This document shows, in pieces, positions 43,856 through 54,070 of a DNA stretch of 64,000 nt. The stretch is from Rhodobacteraceae bacterium DSL-40. GTDB lineage: Bacteria > Pseudomonadota > Alphaproteobacteria > Rhodobacterales > Rhodobacteraceae. Where the stretch lies: positions 33,812 to 97,811 of the forward strand of contig QKPN01000015.1 of assembly GCA_003258405.1 (NCBI GenBank), given 5' to 3'. The notes beneath the pieces are model-generated. The model saw only the letters and a list, made by a program, of their open reading frames with translations, made no database searches and was not told where the DNA came from. Position 1 is the first letter of the stretch, and each line of letters begins with the position of its first letter. A program made the position numbers and the translations under genes.

Positions 43856-44740
43856 ATGCCGCTCGTCCTTCCCTTCCCGGATATCGACCCCGTCCTGGTC
43901 TCGATCCACCTCTTCGGCCTCGAGCTTGCCATCCGCTGGTATGCGCTCGCCTACATCGCCGGGCTATTGCTCGGCTGGCGCTATGTCGCTGCCCTCTGCC
44001 GCAGGCCCGCTCTCTGGGGCGGAACCCCACCGATGAAGGTGGAACAGGTCGACGATCTGCTCACCTGGATGATCCTCGGCGTGATCCTCGGCGGACGGAT
44101 CGGCTTCGCGCTCTTCTACCAGCCAGCCTATTTCGCGGCACATCCCGCCGCGATCCTCGCCGTCTGGGAGGGGGGGATGTCCTTCCATGGCGGTTTCCTC
44201 GGCGTGGTGGTCGCCCTCCTCGGCTACGCGCTCCGCAATGGCGTTCCGCCGCTGCGGGTCGGAGACGCGGTGGCCGCCGCGACACCGATCGGCCTCTTCT
44301 TCGGGCGGATCGCGAATTTCATAAATGCCGAGCTCTGGGGCCGGCCCTCGACCGCCCCCTGGGCCGTGGCCTTTCCCGGCGAGGCGGCGCAGAGCTGCCC
44401 GGCAGGCTGGGTGGGCCCCTGCACCCGGCACCCCTCGCAGCTCTACGAGGCGGGTCTCGAGGGCCTGCTGCTCTTCGTCCTGCTCGCACTGGCGGTGAGA
44501 TCAGGCGCGCTCCGCCGCCCCGGCCGGGTGACCGCGTTCTTTCTCATCGGCTACGGGCTCGCGCGGACATTCGTGGAGCATTTCCGGCTCGCGGACGGGC
44601 AATACATCACCCCCGGCAACCCCTACGGTCATATCATCCGGTTCGGTGCGGACGCCGGCCTCACCATGGGCCAGCTTCTCTCGCTGCCGATGGTCGCGGT
44701 CGGGCTCGGCCTGCTGCTCTGGTCGGGACGGCGGGCATGA
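43856..44740 (+). CDS. lgt: Prolipoprotein diacylglyceryl transferase
   Basis: 294 residues, seven membrane helices. Conserved [12 protein letters not shown] and [18 protein letters not shown], plus [14 protein letters not shown], are Lgt signatures. Attaches diacylglycerol to the lipobox cysteine of prolipoproteins in the inner membrane. ATG at 43856 has CGGGAG; earlier in-frame starts lack support. First gene of an overlapping lgt-midA-pgeF unit. Confidence 0.96.
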   Translation: MPLVLPFPDIDPVLVSIHLFGLELAIRWYALAYIAGLLLGWRYVAALCRRPALWGGTPPMKVEQVDDLLTWMILGVILGGRIGFALFYQPAYFAAHPAAILAVWEGGMSFHGGFLGVVVALLGYALRNGVPPLRVGDAVAAATPIGLFFGRIANFINAELWGRPSTAPWAVAFPGEAAQSCPAGWVGPCTRHPSQLYEAGLEGLLLFVLLALAVRSGALRRPGRVTAFFLIGYGLARTFVEHFRLADGQYITPGNPYGHIIRFGADAGLTMGQLLSLPMVAVGLGLLLWSGRRA

Positions 44741-45807
44741 CCCCGCTTGCGGCGCTGATCCGGGCCCGCATCACCGAGGCCGGGCCGATCGCGCTCGCGG
44801 AATACATGTCCTGGTGCCTGGGCCATCCCGAACACGGCTACTACATGACCCGCGATCCGCTCGGCGCGGCCGGCGATTTCACCACGGCGCCCGAGATCAG
44901 CCAGATGTTCGGCGAGCTTCTCGGCGCCTGGCTGGCGAGGGTCTGGCTCGAACAGGGGCGGCCCTCCCGCTTCGTCCTTGCCGAACTCGGCCCCGGGCGC
45001 GGCACGCTCCTGCGCGATGCGCTGCGGGCGGCGGGTCGGATGCCCGGCTTTCGCGAGGCCGCCGCGCTCTGGCTCGTCGAGACGAGCCCGGTGCTGCGCG
45101 GGGTGCAGGCGGAGACGCTCGCGGAGGCTGCGCCCGCCTGGGCCTCGCGGGTGGAGGAGCTTCCCGAGGGGCCGCTCTTCGTTCTCGCCAACGAGTTCTT
45201 CGACGCGCTGCCGATCCGGCAGTTCCAGCGCACGGATCCGCTGTGGCGCGAGCGCCGCGTCGGACTCGCCCCGGATGGCGAGGGGTTCGCCTTCACATGG
45301 GCGCGGCCCGAGGCCGGACCCGAACTGGATCAGGCCTTCGGGCCGGTGCCGGATGGGGCGATCGTCGAGACGAATCCGGTCGGCGCCTCGATCGCGGGCT
45401 GGCTGGGTGCGCGGATTGCGGCGGAAGGCGGCGCCGCCCTGGTGATCGACTACGGCGCCTGGGATGGCACCGGCGATACCCTGCAGGCCCTGCGCGCGCA
45501 TGAGCCGGTCGACCCTCTGGGCGATCCCGGATGCGCCGATCTCACGGCCCATGTCCGCTTCCGCGCGCTGGCGGAGACCGCCGGGCCAGCCCGGACCCAT
45601 GGCACGGTGGCTCAGGGCGTGTTTCTCGAACGGCTCGGCATCACCGCCCGAGCTCAGTCCCTCGCCCGGGGGAAGAGCGGCGCGGCATTTCAGTCAATCG
45701 CGGCGGCACATCGGCGCTTGACCCACCCTGCGGAAATGGGAAACCTGTTTCAGGTGCTCGCCCTTCTGCCCGAAACGGCGGCACAACCGCCCGGCTTTGA
45801 GACATGA
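44737..45807 (+). CDS. SAM-dependent methyltransferase, MidA/NDUFAF7 family
   Basis: 356 residues. Opening [23 protein letters not shown] motif [20 protein letters not shown] and [20 protein letters not shown] are characteristic. The mitochondrial homologue NDUFAF7 methylates an arginine of complex I; a complex I assembly role is plausible here. ATG overlaps the lgt stop by 4 bp. Confidence 0.93.
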   Translation: MTPLAALIRARITEAGPIALAEYMSWCLGHPEHGYYMTRDPLGAAGDFTTAPEISQMFGELLGAWLARVWLEQGRPSRFVLAELGPGRGTLLRDALRAAGRMPGFREAAALWLVETSPVLRGVQAETLAEAAPAWASRVEELPEGPLFVLANEFFDALPIRQFQRTDPLWRERRVGLAPDGEGFAFTWARPEAGPELDQAFGPVPDGAIVETNPVGASIAGWLGARIAAEGGAALVIDYGAWDGTGDTLQALRAHEPVDPLGDPGCADLTAHVRFRALAETAGPARTHGTVAQGVFLERLGITARAQSLARGKSGAAFQSIAAAHRRLTHPAEMGNLFQVLALLPETAAQPPGFET

Positions 45808-46565
45808 CGCTCGAAATCCTGACTTCCGACGACCTGAACGGCATACGCCATGGCTTCTTCACCCGCAGGGGGGGCGCCTCCTCCGGCATCTATGCGGGGC
45901 TCAACTGCGGCCCCGGCTCCTCTGATCAGCAGCAGGCCGTGACGATGAACCGCCGCCGCGTCGCCGAAGCGATGGGGGTGACGCCGGAAAACCTGCTTTC
46001 ACTGCATCAGATCCATTCGGCCGAGGTGGTCGTTGCCGGACCCGAGGGCTGGAGCGAGCGGCCGAAGGCCGACGCCGCGGTCACCACCACGCCCGGGATT
46101 GCGCTCGGCATCCTCACCGCGGATTGCGCCCCCGTCCTCTTCGCCGACGCCGATGCAGGCGTGATCGGCGCAGCGCATGCGGGCTGGCGCGGGGCCTTCG
46201 ACGGTGTGCTTGAAGCGACGGTGGATGCCATGGAGGCGCTCGGCGCGCGGCGTGACGAGATCAGCGCCGTCGTCGGCCCGACGATCAGCCAGCGGAACTA
46301 CGAGGTCGGGCAGGACTTCCTCGAGCGCTTCATGGACGAAGATCCGGACCATGGCCGCTTCTTCACGCATGGCACGCGCGAGGGGAAATACCGCTTCGAT
46401 CTTCCCAGTTTCGTGCTCTGGCGGCTGCGCGGCGCCGGAGTCGGTTCGGCGACATGGATCCGGGCCTGCACCTATGCCGAACCCGACCGCTTCTTCTCGT
46501 TTCGGCGCACGACGCATCTGGGCGAGCCCGATTACGGCCGGCTCATCTCCGCCATCACGCTCTGA
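45804..46565 (+). CDS. pgeF: Peptidoglycan editing factor PgeF (YfiH/laccase-domain family)
   Basis: 253 residues. HGFFTRRGGASSGIYAGLNC at the start, metal/active-site residues in LHQIHSAEVV, LTADCAPVLFAD and GAAHAGWRGAFDG. The family removes mis-incorporated amino acids from muropeptide precursors and was earlier called polyphenol oxidase. Overlaps midA by 4 bp. Confidence 0.94.
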   Translation: MTLEILTSDDLNGIRHGFFTRRGGASSGIYAGLNCGPGSSDQQQAVTMNRRRVAEAMGVTPENLLSLHQIHSAEVVVAGPEGWSERPKADAAVTTTPGIALGILTADCAPVLFADADAGVIGAAHAGWRGAFDGVLEATVDAMEALGARRDEISAVVGPTISQRNYEVGQDFLERFMDEDPDHGRFFTHGTREGKYRFDLPSFVLWRLRGAGVGSATWIRACTYAEPDRFFSFRRTTHLGEPDYGRLISAITL

Positions 46566-46586
46566 CGCTCCTGATCGCGCAGGCGC

Positions 46587-47087
46587 CTAGCCCTGCGCGG
46601 CGATCCGGGCCTCGTAGATCTCGAAGGGCACGCCGGGGGTATCCTTGGCGCAGCGGATCACTAGGCTCGTCTTCACGCTCGCGACATTGGGCGCGGCGGT
46701 CAGCTCCCGGGTCAGGAAATTCTGGAAGGTCGGCAGGTCGGGCGCGACGCATTTCAGGATGAAGTCGATCTCGCCGTTCAGCATGTGGCATTCGCGAACG
46801 AGCGGCCAAGACCGCGCGCGGGTCTCGAACGACGAAAGATCCGCCTCGGCCTGGCTCGCGAGCCCGACCATCGCGAAGACCTGGACCTCGAAGCCCAGCT
46901 CACGGGCGTCGATATCCGCGTGATAGCCCCGGATCAGCCCCTGTTCCTCCAAGGTCCGGACCCGTCGCAGGCATGGTGGCGCAGAAATTCCGACGCGGCG
47001 CGACAATTCGACGTTGGTCATGCGGCCGTCGGCCTGAAGCTCCGCGAGGATCTTCCTGTCAATGGGATCCAGCTTGAATGTGGGCAT
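46587..47087 (-). CDS. Lrp/AsnC-family transcriptional regulator
   Basis: 166 residues. DNA-binding half KLDPIDRKILAELQADGRMT then ISAPPCLRRVRTLEEQGLIR; ligand-binding RAM half with ECHMLNGEIDFILKCVAPDL. ATG at 47087 (MPTFKLDPIDRK). Divergent from trxB with a 172-bp gap holding the repeated CGCAATT element, a possible site for it. Confidence 0.92.
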   Translation of the reverse strand: MPTFKLDPIDRKILAELQADGRMTNVELSRRVGISAPPCLRRVRTLEEQGLIRGYHADIDARELGFEVQVFAMVGLASQAEADLSSFETRARSWPLVRECHMLNGEIDFILKCVAPDLPTFQNFLTRELTAAPNVASVKTSLVIRCAKDTPGVPFEIYEARIAAQG

Positions 47088-48243
<1,156 letters not shown>

Positions 48244-48299
48244 GCCCTTCGGGGCAGCCCGGCGCCCGGCATCACGCGCGCCAGGCAGCGCGACGGCAA

Positions 48300-48341
48300 G
48301 AACGAAAAAGGCCTGCCATCCGTGGCAGGCCTTTTTCGTTC
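48300..48341. terminator. Bidirectional rho-independent terminator
   Basis: Perfect 19-bp stem (48300-48318 with 48323-48341), TCCG loop, core AAAAAGGCCTGCCA and TGGCAGGCCTTTTT. T-runs are available on both strands. Placed between convergent trxB and the DUF1150 gene. Confidence 0.93.
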
Positions 48342-48409
48342 GCGCGGACATGCGCCTCGCAGGTCAGTGCGGTGGCCGGGGCGTCCGCCCCGGCGATTCA
48401 TGGAGGTCG

Positions 48410-48637
48410 TCAGTGAACGCTGACGGGCGAAAGCTCGTTGCGTCGGGCAACGATGAAGGCCTGATCCCGGTCGGGGACCAGCGCGAGCACCTCACCTGAT
48501 TCGGCGTGGATCGCGTAGATGCGTTCCTGGCCGCCGGTCTGGGCGCGGAGCTCGGCCGGAAGGTCGGCGGTCTTCACGTCGCGAACATAGACGATGCGGC
48601 TTTCACCGCCCGCGGGGAAACTGGGATAATCCGTCAT
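48410..48637 (-). CDS. DUF1150 family protein
   Basis: 75 residues: ESRIVYVRDVKTADLPAELR then ERIYAIHAESGEVLALVPDR and ARRNELSPVSVH, matching DUF1150, a small alphaproteobacterial family of unknown function usually found next to small heat-shock genes. Starts 15 bp after the Hsp20 stop; same operon. Confidence 0.9.
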   Translation of the reverse strand: MTDYPSFPAGGESRIVYVRDVKTADLPAELRAQTGGQERIYAIHAESGEVLALVPDRDQAFIVARRNELSPVSVH

Positions 48638-48652
48638 GGCAGGGCCCTTTCC

Positions 48653-49072
48653 TCAGCTGCGCTTGCCGTTGATCTTGATCGTCTGGACCACGGTTTCGGG
48701 TTCGACCCGCTCGAGATCCACATGCAGAAGCCCGTTTTCGAGCTCGGCGCCGGACACATCCACGCCATCGGCCAGCACGAAACTGCGCTGGAACTGGCGG
48801 GCTGCGATACCACGGTGCAGGAACACCCGGCCCTCATCGTCCTCGGACTGGCGGCCGCGGATCACGAGCTGGTTGGCCTCGACGGTGATCGCGAGGTCCT
48901 CTTCCGCGAAGCCTGCCACCGCGAGCGTGATGCGATAGGCCGACGCGGATCTCTGCTCCACGTTGTAGGGCGGATAGCCGTCCTTCCCGGATTTCCCGGT
49001 GCGCTCCACCAGCCGGTCGAGATCCTCGAAACCGAGCAGGTAGGGATGCGACGCGAATGTAACCTTGCTCAT
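48653..49072 (-). CDS. Small heat-shock protein, Hsp20/IbpA type
   Basis: 139 residues. Alpha-crystallin domain: YPPYNVEQRSASAYRITLAV, LVIRGRQSEDDEGRVFLHRG, IAARQFQRSFVLAD and the closing ENGLLHVDLERVEPE. ATP-independent holdase for unfolding proteins. ATG at 49072 with GGAG is preferred over an in-frame TTG upstream. A sigma-32-like promoter lies upstream. Confidence 0.95.
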   Translation of the reverse strand: MSKVTFASHPYLLGFEDLDRLVERTGKSGKDGYPPYNVEQRSASAYRITLAVAGFAEEDLAITVEANQLVIRGRQSEDDEGRVFLHRGIAARQFQRSFVLADGVDVSGAELENGLLHVDLERVEPETVVQTIKINGKRS

Positions 49073-49135
49073 GTTCTCCAAGCCCTTGCAGAAGCGACTT
49101 TGCCAGCGGCCCCGTCACGGCGGCCACACGAGAAC

Positions 49136-49164
49136 AAGATGGGCACAAACTGCGGAAAAACAAG
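49136..49164 (-). promoter_or_regulatory. RpoH (sigma-32)-like promoter for Hsp20
   Basis: On the minus strand CTTGTTT (49158-49164), 14 bp, then CCCATCTT (49136-49143), close to the heat-shock consensus CTTGAAA-N13-15-CCCCATnT. About 64 bp upstream of the Hsp20 ATG. Confidence 0.55.
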
Positions 49165-49244
49165 GGCTGTCATGGGGTCAGGCCACTTTCCGGTGCACCC
49201 CGCTCCGGGTATAACGGGGGCGTGAAACTTTCAGAGGCCGGCAG

Positions 49245-49463
49245 ATGAACAGTTCGCCCACCATGAAGCGCGAGGAGGTTCTTCGCATCCGCCTGGAACT
49301 TCTGGAACGCGAACACCGGGATCTCGACGAGTCGATTGCCGCCCTCGATGCAGAGGGGCGCGCCGATCCGCTGACCGTCCGCCGCCTCAAGAAGCGCAAG
49401 CTCCTGCTCAAGGACGAGATCCGCCGCATTTCCGACGAGATCACCCCCGACATCATCGCCTGA
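49245..49463 (+). CDS. YdcH/DUF465 family small protein
   Basis: 72 residues, mostly helical and highly charged: RIRLELLEREHRDLDESIAA and DPLTVRRLKKRKLLLKDEIR match DUF465. Function unknown. ATG 49245; an ATG six codons later is possible. 64 bp upstream of purE. Confidence 0.85.
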   Translation: MNSSPTMKREEVLRIRLELLEREHRDLDESIAALDAEGRADPLTVRRLKKRKLLLKDEIRRISDEITPDIIA

Positions 49464-49527
49464 ACCGGCCTTGCGCGCCCGCGCGGCTCGGCTATAAGGC
49501 GGCTTTGCGCAAATCCGGAGGGAGCAA

Positions 49528-50016
49528 ATGCCTGATCCCCTTGTCGGCATCGTGATGGGCAGCCAGTCGGACTGGGAAACGATGCGCGGGGCCGCGGAGA
49601 TCCTCGAAACGCTCGACGTGCCGCACGAGGTACGCATCGTTTCGGCTCACCGCACGCCGGACCGCCTGTTTTCCTATGCCGAGACCGCGGCGTCCCGCGG
49701 GCTTGCCGTCGTCATCGCCGGTGCGGGCGGGGCGGCACATCTTCCGGGCATGCTCGCCGCCAAGACCCGCCTGCCGGTGCTCGGTGTGCCGGTGCAGTCG
49801 AAGGCGCTCTCGGGCATGGATTCGCTCCTCTCGATCGTGCAGATGCCGAAGGGCATTCCGGTCGGCACGCTTGCGATCGGCCCGGCGGGCGCGGCGAACG
49901 CCGCCCTTCTCGCCGCCGCCATGCTCGCGGTGAACGATGCGGGCCTCGCCACCCGTCTCGAAGCCTGGCGCGCCGCCCAGACCGACGCCGTTGCGGACGC
50001 GCCGCAAGATGTCTGA
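49528..50016 (+). CDS. purE: N5-carboxyaminoimidazole ribonucleotide mutase
   Basis: 162 residues, class I Pur[21 protein letters not shown], the catalytic His segment [11 protein letters not shown] and [18 protein letters not shown] are diagnostic. Converts N5-CAIR to CAIR in purine synthesis. GGAGG at 49518-49522. Overlaps purK by 8 bp. Confidence 0.97.
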   Translation: MPDPLVGIVMGSQSDWETMRGAAEILETLDVPHEVRIVSAHRTPDRLFSYAETAASRGLAVVIAGAGGAAHLPGMLAAKTRLPVLGVPVQSKALSGMDSLLSIVQMPKGIPVGTLAIGPAGAANAALLAAAMLAVNDAGLATRLEAWRAAQTDAVADAPQDV

Positions 50017-51073
50017 GCCCCTCGCCCCCGGCAGCACCATAGGCATCCTCGGCGGCGGCCAGCTTGGCCGGATGCTTGCGCTCGCCGCCGCCCGCCTCGG
50101 GCTGCGCTGCCATATCTACGAGAATGCGGACGCTCCGCCCGCCGCGCAGGTCGCCGACGCCTTCACCCGCGGCGCCTATGACGACCGCGCCGCCCTCGAG
50201 GCCTTCGCCGCCTCGATCGATGTCGCGACCTACGAATTCGAGAACATCGACCTCGCCGCGGTGGATGCGCTCACGCCCCTCGTCCCGGTCCGCCCCGGCC
50301 GCCGGGCGCTCGAGGTAAGCCAGGACCGCATCGCCGAAAAGGATTTCCTCTCCGGGCTCGGTCTGCGCACCGCGCCCTATGCCGCGGTATCGAGCCTTTC
50401 CGAGCTCGAAGACGCGATGGAGCATGTTGGCACGCCCGCGATCCTCAAGACCCGCCGCTTCGGCTATGACGGCAAGGGCCAGGCGCGGATCATGGGCCAT
50501 GGCGGTGCTTCCGATGCCTGGGAGGCGATCGGCGCGCGGCCTGCGGTGCTCGAGGGCTTCGTCAGCTTCGAGCGCGAGATTTCCGTGATCGCCGCGCGCG
50601 GCCTCGACGGCGATGTCTCGGCCTTCGATCCCGGCGAGAACCAGCACGAGAACGGCATCCTGCGCCGCACGACCGTGCCCGCCGCCATCCCGCCCTCGCT
50701 GGCGCAGGACGCGGTGCTGCTGGCCGGGCGCATCCTCAACGCGCTCGACTACGTGGGCGTGATCGGGGTGGAGCTCTTCGTGGCGCCCGACGGGCTCGTG
50801 GTGAACGAGATCGCGCCCCGGGTACACAATTCCGGCCACTGGACGCAGAATGCCTGCCTGATCGACCAGTTCGAGATGCATGTCCGCGCGATCTGCGGCT
50901 GGCCGCTCGGCGACGGCAGCCGCCACTCGGATGCGGAGATGCTGAACCTGCTCGGAGATGAGGTCGACGGTGCGCCGCAGCTCACCGGCGCCGCCGTGCA
51001 TCTCTACGGCAAGGGAGAGGCGCGGCCGGGGCGCAAGATGGGACACGTCAACCGTATCTCGCCACGGAGCTGA
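50009..51073 (+). CDS. purK: N5-carboxyaminoimidazole ribonucleotide synthase
   Basis: 354 residues, ATP-grasp. Start [23 protein letters not shown]-binding [17 protein letters not shown] and VEFFVAPDG-like segment [20 protein letters not shown], closing [10 protein letters not shown]. Carboxylates AIR with bicarbonate and ATP. ATG at 50009 inside the purE end decides the start. Confidence 0.96.
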   Translation: MSEPLAPGSTIGILGGGQLGRMLALAAARLGLRCHIYENADAPPAAQVADAFTRGAYDDRAALEAFAASIDVATYEFENIDLAAVDALTPLVPVRPGRRALEVSQDRIAEKDFLSGLGLRTAPYAAVSSLSELEDAMEHVGTPAILKTRRFGYDGKGQARIMGHGGASDAWEAIGARPAVLEGFVSFEREISVIAARGLDGDVSAFDPGENQHENGILRRTTVPAAIPPSLAQDAVLLAGRILNALDYVGVIGVELFVAPDGLVVNEIAPRVHNSGHWTQNACLIDQFEMHVRAICGWPLGDGSRHSDAEMLNLLGDEVDGAPQLTGAAVHLYGKGEARPGRKMGHVNRISPRS

Positions 51074-51077
51074 GCGG

Positions 51078-51527
51078 GTGTATTCCGGCCTCCGCCTCGC
51101 CGTTCGCGCGGTAATCGTCGAGGCCGGACGGCTGCTGCTCGTCAATGCCTATCCCGGCGCGCAGAGCGATCTCTGGTGCGCACCGGGCGGCGGAGTCGAA
51201 CCCCATGCGAGCCTGCCCGAGAACCTCGCCCGGGAGGTCTACGAGGAAACCGGCCTTGCCGTCCGCATCGGCGCGCCGCTCGCCGTGTCGGAATTCCACG
51301 ATCCCGGGCGAGACTTCCATCAGGTCGAGCTCTTCTTCGCCGCCAGGATCACCGGAGGCGCGCCAAGTGCGACCTGGGCCGACACCGAAGGCGTCGTGAA
51401 TCGCTTCCGCTGGGCGGCGAAAGCCGACATGGCCGCGCTCCGCTTCAAGCCCGACATCTTGCCGGAGCTTGCCTTCGGCACCCCCGCGCCTGCGCTCTAC
51501 GACCCGCTTGAACCGATCGTGCCCTGA
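51078..51527 (+). CDS. NUDIX hydrolase
   Basis: 149 residues. NUDIX box GGGVEPHASLPENLAREVYE followed by ETGL: the core REVYEETGL is intact but the first box Glu is Ala, a small departure from GX5EX7REUXEEXGU. Likely hydrolyses a nucleoside diphosphate derivative. GTG start at 51078, 4 bp after purK, with GGAG upstream; third gene of the purEK unit. Confidence 0.87.
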   Translation: MYSGLRLAVRAVIVEAGRLLLVNAYPGAQSDLWCAPGGGVEPHASLPENLAREVYEETGLAVRIGAPLAVSEFHDPGRDFHQVELFFAARITGGAPSATWADTEGVVNRFRWAAKADMAALRFKPDILPELAFGTPAPALYDPLEPIVP

Positions 51528-51534
51528 CCTGCGG

Positions 51535-51876
51535 TCAGGCGTAGACCGCTTCCTTGCCGAAATGACGCGCAAGCAGGTAGTAGACCACGGCGCGATACTT
51601 GTTGCGGTTCGAACGGCCATACTGATCGAGCACCGTCTCGATCGCCGCGTCGAGCTCCGGCCCATCGGCCAGACCGAGCTTCTTCACCAGGAAATTCTTG
51701 CGGATTGTGGCAATCTCGGCGGGGTCCGTTCCGGCCACCGTCGATGAATCCTCATTGTAGATGGCCGGCCCAAGCCCGATCGCGACCTTGGTGAGCAGCT
51801 CCCTGTCCGGGGAGACCCCGCATTTGACACGCAGATCCTCGGCATACTGCGCGATCAGATCATCGCGTTTTCCCAT
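51535..51876 (-). CDS. DUF2853 family protein
   Basis: 113 residues, helical. Resembles DUF2853: QYAEDLRVKCGVSPDRELLT, RKNFLVKKLGLADGPELDAA and NKYRAVVYYLLARHFGKE. Function unknown. ATG at 51876 with GGAGG. Convergent with the NUDIX gene. Confidence 0.87.
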   Translation of the reverse strand: MGKRDDLIAQYAEDLRVKCGVSPDRELLTKVAIGLGPAIYNEDSSTVAGTDPAEIATIRKNFLVKKLGLADGPELDAAIETVLDQYGRSNRNKYRAVVYYLLARHFGKEAVYA

Positions 51877-51936
51877 GATTTTCCTCCCGTAGCGCCGTTT
51901 CTTGTCACAACAGCCTGCGCGCAGCGAAGAATTGCG

Positions 51937-52488
51937 TCAAGCAGGCGCTCTCTCGGGCGACGGGCGGTCCAGGGAAAAGACCACATGCGGGCGCAGCGGA
52001 TGACCGGCCTCCAGAAGCGGGTGCTCGAAATCGAGCTCCGGGGTGCGTCGCATGCCGATCCGCCGCATCACGGCCTGCGATGGAAGGTTTGCGGGCACTG
52101 TGAAGGCAACAATCCGGCTGAAGCCCAGCGTGCCGAACCCGTAGCCGAGCCAGCCGCGTGCGGCCTCGCTCGCGTAGCCCTTGCCCCAGTGGGCGCGCGC
52201 GAACCGCCAGCCGATCTCGACCATCCCCCGGACGGGCGCATCATAGCGAACGTGTGCGAGGCCTGCGATTCCGAGAAAGGCACCGTCGGCGCGCCGCTCG
52301 ACCACAGCGAAACAGATTCCCTCGGCGCGCCATCGCGCGAGCAACCGGTCAAAGACCTGGTCGCTTTCCGCCCGGCTGAGCGGAGCGGGAAAATGCGCCA
52401 TCACTTCCGGGTCGGCGCTCATCGCCGCGAAGGCATCCCGATCGGCGTCTTGCCCGCACCGGAGCAGAAGCCGCTCGGTCTTGATCAT
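51937..52488 (-). CDS. GNAT-family N-acetyltransferase (RimJ/RimL-like)
   Basis: 183 residues. MIKTERLLLRCGQDADRDAF is the RimJ-like start; acetyl-CoA loop ARAHWGKGYASEAARGWLGY and C-terminal VPANLPSQAVMRRIGM complete the fold. Substrate unknown. ATG overlaps the ribF stop by 4 bp. Confidence 0.9.
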   Translation of the reverse strand: MIKTERLLLRCGQDADRDAFAAMSADPEVMAHFPAPLSRAESDQVFDRLLARWRAEGICFAVVERRADGAFLGIAGLAHVRYDAPVRGMVEIGWRFARAHWGKGYASEAARGWLGYGFGTLGFSRIVAFTVPANLPSQAVMRRIGMRRTPELDFEHPLLEAGHPLRPHVVFSLDRPSPERAPA

Positions 52489-53441
52489 CTGGCGCGCCCC
52501 TCGAGCACCGGCTCGAGCAATACCCGCGCCTCACGGACATCAAGCTCCATCTGCCGGACCAGCGCCTCGGCGCTCTCGAACCGCAGCTCCGGCCGCTGCC
52601 AGCTCACCAGGGCGACAGAGACCTCGGCACCGTAGAGATCACCGGAAAAGTCGATCAGATGAACTTCGAGATTGGGCCGGTTCTCGCCAAAGGTCGGCCG
52701 CGCGCCGATCGAGGCACAGCCCGGCCACCTGCCCTGCCAGGGACCGCTGAGCACATCGACGATCACTGCATAGACGCCGAATTTCGGCTGGTGCAGCGCG
52801 TCGAGCCAGAGGTTGATGGTGGGAAAGCCGAGCGTGCGGCCGCGCTTGTCCCCGTGCTGGACAACGCCCTCGATCCGGTGCCAGTGGCCGAGCACCCGCG
52901 CCGCCTCCTCGGGATGGCCCTCGGCGAGCGCCTTGCGGATCGCGGTGGAGGAATAGTCTCCCGCGTCGTCGCAGACGAGAGGGGCCGCCGTCACGCCGAG
53001 GCCGAGCGCGGGGCCGATCTCGCGGATGAGACCGATATCGCCGCGCCGGTTGCGGCCGAAACGGAAATCCTCGCCAGCGACGACATGGCAGAGACCGAGC
53101 CCGCCGACGAGAACTTCCCGCACGAAATCCTCGGGCTCGAGCCGCGCCAGGTCCGCATCGAAATGCAGTTCGTAGAGCTGCTCGACCCCGAGCTTGGCGA
53201 GCCGGTGCGCACGGGCATCGGCCGTCATCAGCCGGAAGGGCGGCGCATCAGCCTGGAAGAAGCTGCGGGGATGGGGTTCGAAGGTGACGACGCCGAAAGG
53301 CGCATCATGTGCCGCCGCCGCTGCATGGGCGAGCGCCAGCACCGACTGGTGGCCGAGATGCACCCCGTCGAAATTGCCGATGGCCGCCGCTGCGCCGCGG
53401 TCCTCCGCCGGGATGCCCAAATAGCCGAAATGTCTCTTCAT
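52485..53441 (-). CDS. ribF: Bifunctional riboflavin kinase/FAD synthetase
   Basis: 318 residues. N-terminal nucleotidyltransferase AAAIGNFDGVHLGHQSVLAL with the ISSTxxR-type site YSSTAIRKALAEG; C-terminal kinase with HGDKRGRTLGFPTINLWLD. Makes FMN and FAD from riboflavin. ATG at 53441 with GGAGGGCC upstream. Confidence 0.96.
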   Translation of the reverse strand: MKRHFGYLGIPAEDRGAAAAIGNFDGVHLGHQSVLALAHAAAAAHDAPFGVVTFEPHPRSFFQADAPPFRLMTADARAHRLAKLGVEQLYELHFDADLARLEPEDFVREVLVGGLGLCHVVAGEDFRFGRNRRGDIGLIREIGPALGLGVTAAPLVCDDAGDYSSTAIRKALAEGHPEEAARVLGHWHRIEGVVQHGDKRGRTLGFPTINLWLDALHQPKFGVYAVIVDVLSGPWQGRWPGCASIGARPTFGENRPNLEVHLIDFSGDLYGAEVSVALVSWQRPELRFESAEALVRQMELDVREARVLLEPVLEGRAR

Positions 53442-53473
53442 GGCCCTCCGGGCCGCAGGAAGAGGCCCTCTCG

Positions 53474-53929
53474 TCAGTCGAACTTGCGGCTCGGCGCCAG
53501 GACCAGCGCATCGCCTTTCACGACAACGGTATCGCCGACCCGGCACAGGCATTCAAGGGTCACCCGGCGCTTGGAGTGGTCGATATCCTTGACCGAGACG
53601 ATCGCCTCGACGCGGTCGCCGGGGCGCACGGGGGCGAGGAACTTGAGGTCCTGCTTGAGATAGACGGTGCCGTGGCCCGGGAGCTGCTCGCCGATGACCG
53701 CCGAGATCAGCCCCGCGGTGAGCATGCCGTGCGCGATGCGGCCGCCGAAGATCGTGTCCTGCGCATAGGAATCGTCGAGATGCACCGGATTGTGGTCGGT
53801 CGAGAGTTCGGCGAACATCTCGATCTCCCTGTCTCCGATCGTCTTCGACACGGACCGGGTCATGCCGATTTCGAGATCCTCGATGCAAATCGTGCCAACC
53901 GGCAGATTGTGGTCCCGTGCGTCCAACAT
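53474..53929 (-). CDS. MaoC-like (R)-specific enoyl-CoA hydratase (PhaJ-like)
   Basis: 151 residues, hot-dog fold. Hydratase-2 motif AELSTDHNPVHLDDSYAQ gives catalytic Asp45 and His50, followed by GRIAHGMLTAGLISAVIGEQ. Hydrates trans-2-enoyl-CoA to (R)-3-hydroxyacyl-CoA, a monomer route to polyhydroxyalkanoates. ATG at 53929 with GAGAGAG. An 11-bp element shared with the phasin promoter lies 25 bp upstream. Confidence 0.9.
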   Translation of the reverse strand: MLDARDHNLPVGTICIEDLEIGMTRSVSKTIGDREIEMFAELSTDHNPVHLDDSYAQDTIFGGRIAHGMLTAGLISAVIGEQLPGHGTVYLKQDLKFLAPVRPGDRVEAIVSVKDIDHSKRRVTLECLCRVGDTVVVKGDALVLAPSRKFD

Positions 53930-53953
53930 CACTCTCTCGCTCCGCCTACAGTG

Positions 53954-53964
53954 TTGCAGTGCGA
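53954..53964 (-). promoter_or_regulatory. PhaR-like TGC motif upstream of the MaoC gene
   Basis: On the minus strand the element reads ATCGCACTGCAACACTG; GCACTGCAACA is identical to the phasin upstream copy (ATGCTGCACTGCAACATG). Suggests shared control of phasin and hydratase. Confidence 0.5.
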
Positions 53965-54070
53965 TACATATACGCGAAAACGCCGCATCGCGCAACAGGC
54001 GCGCGCAACTTTCAGCACGATACAGGACCAAGGTAGTAATTATGTTGCTCTCGGTTAACGCCCCTCCGGT

